A stretch of 64,000 nt of DNA from MnTg04 sp964568075. GTDB lineage: Bacteria > Pseudomonadota > Gammaproteobacteria > Steroidobacterales > MnTg04. Numbering within the stretch: position 1 is the first letter of the stretch; each line of letters opens with the position of its first letter. Both the position numbers and the translations under genes were made by a program. The stretch lies in assembly GCA_964568075.1 (NCBI GenBank), contig CAZMOM010000005.1, forward strand, positions 50,781 through 114,780, in the 5' to 3' direction. Shown piece after piece: positions 63,865 through 64,000 of this stretch. The notes below the pieces were generated by a model. That model saw only the letters and a program-made list of their open reading frames with translations, made no database searches and had not been told where the DNA came from.

Positions 63865-64000
63865 GGAAGCTCTGATCTATTCATGAACTCGTAATCTTGC
63901 GCCCAAAATATCCAGCTTCTGCGTTGCAAATCTTCGCAATAGCCAGCTATTACGTGCGCTTCGCGCCTTGAACCTGAACATTTTAGATCACAATCTACTT
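63865..64000. mobile_element. Second copy of the miniature inverted-repeat element, cut by the window end
   Basis: 136 bases beginning GGAAGCTCTGATCTA match the copy at 47039 with about six differences and one extra A; the right end lies outside the window, so the target duplication cannot be checked. It stands 40 bases upstream of the aat start. Confidence 0.92.

Noticed and set aside
1..64000. CRISPR arrays, rRNA or tRNA genes, prophage or defence islands
   Set aside because: None seen on either strand; the only direct repeats are the yceD array and the two miniature elements, and no cas, integrase or transposase gene is present.

Overview
The window is a stretch of gammaproteobacterial chromosome, very probably from a draft or metagenome-derived assembly: it carries four runs of N and begins inside lepB. 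The gene order lolC/lolE/lolD - DUF2062 - comEC - exbB - exbD - (msbA) - lpxK - ycaR - kdsB ... ptpA - rne / rluC - maf - yceD - rpmF - plsX - fabH is the order I recall from Pseudomonas. Together with the lexA-imuA-imuB-dnaE2 cassette, csiV next to mfd, and an OprI-like lipoprotein, it points to a non-enteric gammaproteobacterium. I cannot name the genus.

Layout. (1) 1-8853, plus strand: a tightly overlapping housekeeping run lepB-DUF4845-rnc-era-recO-pdxJ-acpS-PolB-like exonuclease-rlmD-CYTH (frameshifted)-nagZ-methylthiopurine phosphorylase, followed by a separate PAS/degenerate-GGDEF gene. (2) 9867-16669, minus strand: a small secreted protein, aguA, aguB (agmatine to putrescine), mfd and csiV. 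(3) 16896-27923: lipoprotein export (lolC, lolE, lolD), DUF2062 (minus strand), comEC, then exbB-exbD-msbA-lpxK-ycaR-kdsB for envelope energy coupling and LPS synthesis. (4) 27930-32055: an accessory insert made of an unrecognised helical-repeat protein and a TonB-dependent receptor. It lies between kdsB and ptpA, which are normally adjacent; murB, expected between ptpA and rne, is absent. (5) 32367-40767: ptpA, rne (minus, long leader), rluC, maf (minus), then yceD-rpmF-plsX-fabH behind a near-consensus promoter. yceD carries a 15-bp in-frame tandem repeat that runs into an assembly gap. (6) 40912-45506: YkvA-like protein, glutathione S-transferase, an L,D-transpeptidase facing an OprI-like lipoprotein gene (a plausible enzyme/substrate pair), and a PYROXD2-like flavoprotein. 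(7) 45681-51904: an SOS mutagenesis operon lexA-imuA-imuB-dnaE2 with two LexA boxes at its promoter, interrupted at the 3' end of imuA by a 160-bp miniature inverted-repeat element with a TTAG target duplication. (8) 51929-60087: gspF, gspE, gspD, gspC (type II secretion, minus strand), divergent from a CHASE2 adenylate/guanylate cyclase. (9) 60168-64000: clpS-clpA, infA and aat, then a second copy of the miniature element cut by the window end.

Most of the window is ordinary core genome. The parts worth a second look are the miniature element inside the SOS operon, the yceD minisatellite with its near-leaderless promoter, the kdsB/ptpA insert with missing murB, the frameshifted CYTH gene, the degenerate GGDEF protein, the AT-rich patch in aguA, and the L,D-transpeptidase/lipoprotein pair. 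I found no CRISPR array, no rRNA or tRNA gene, no prophage and no recognisable defence system.
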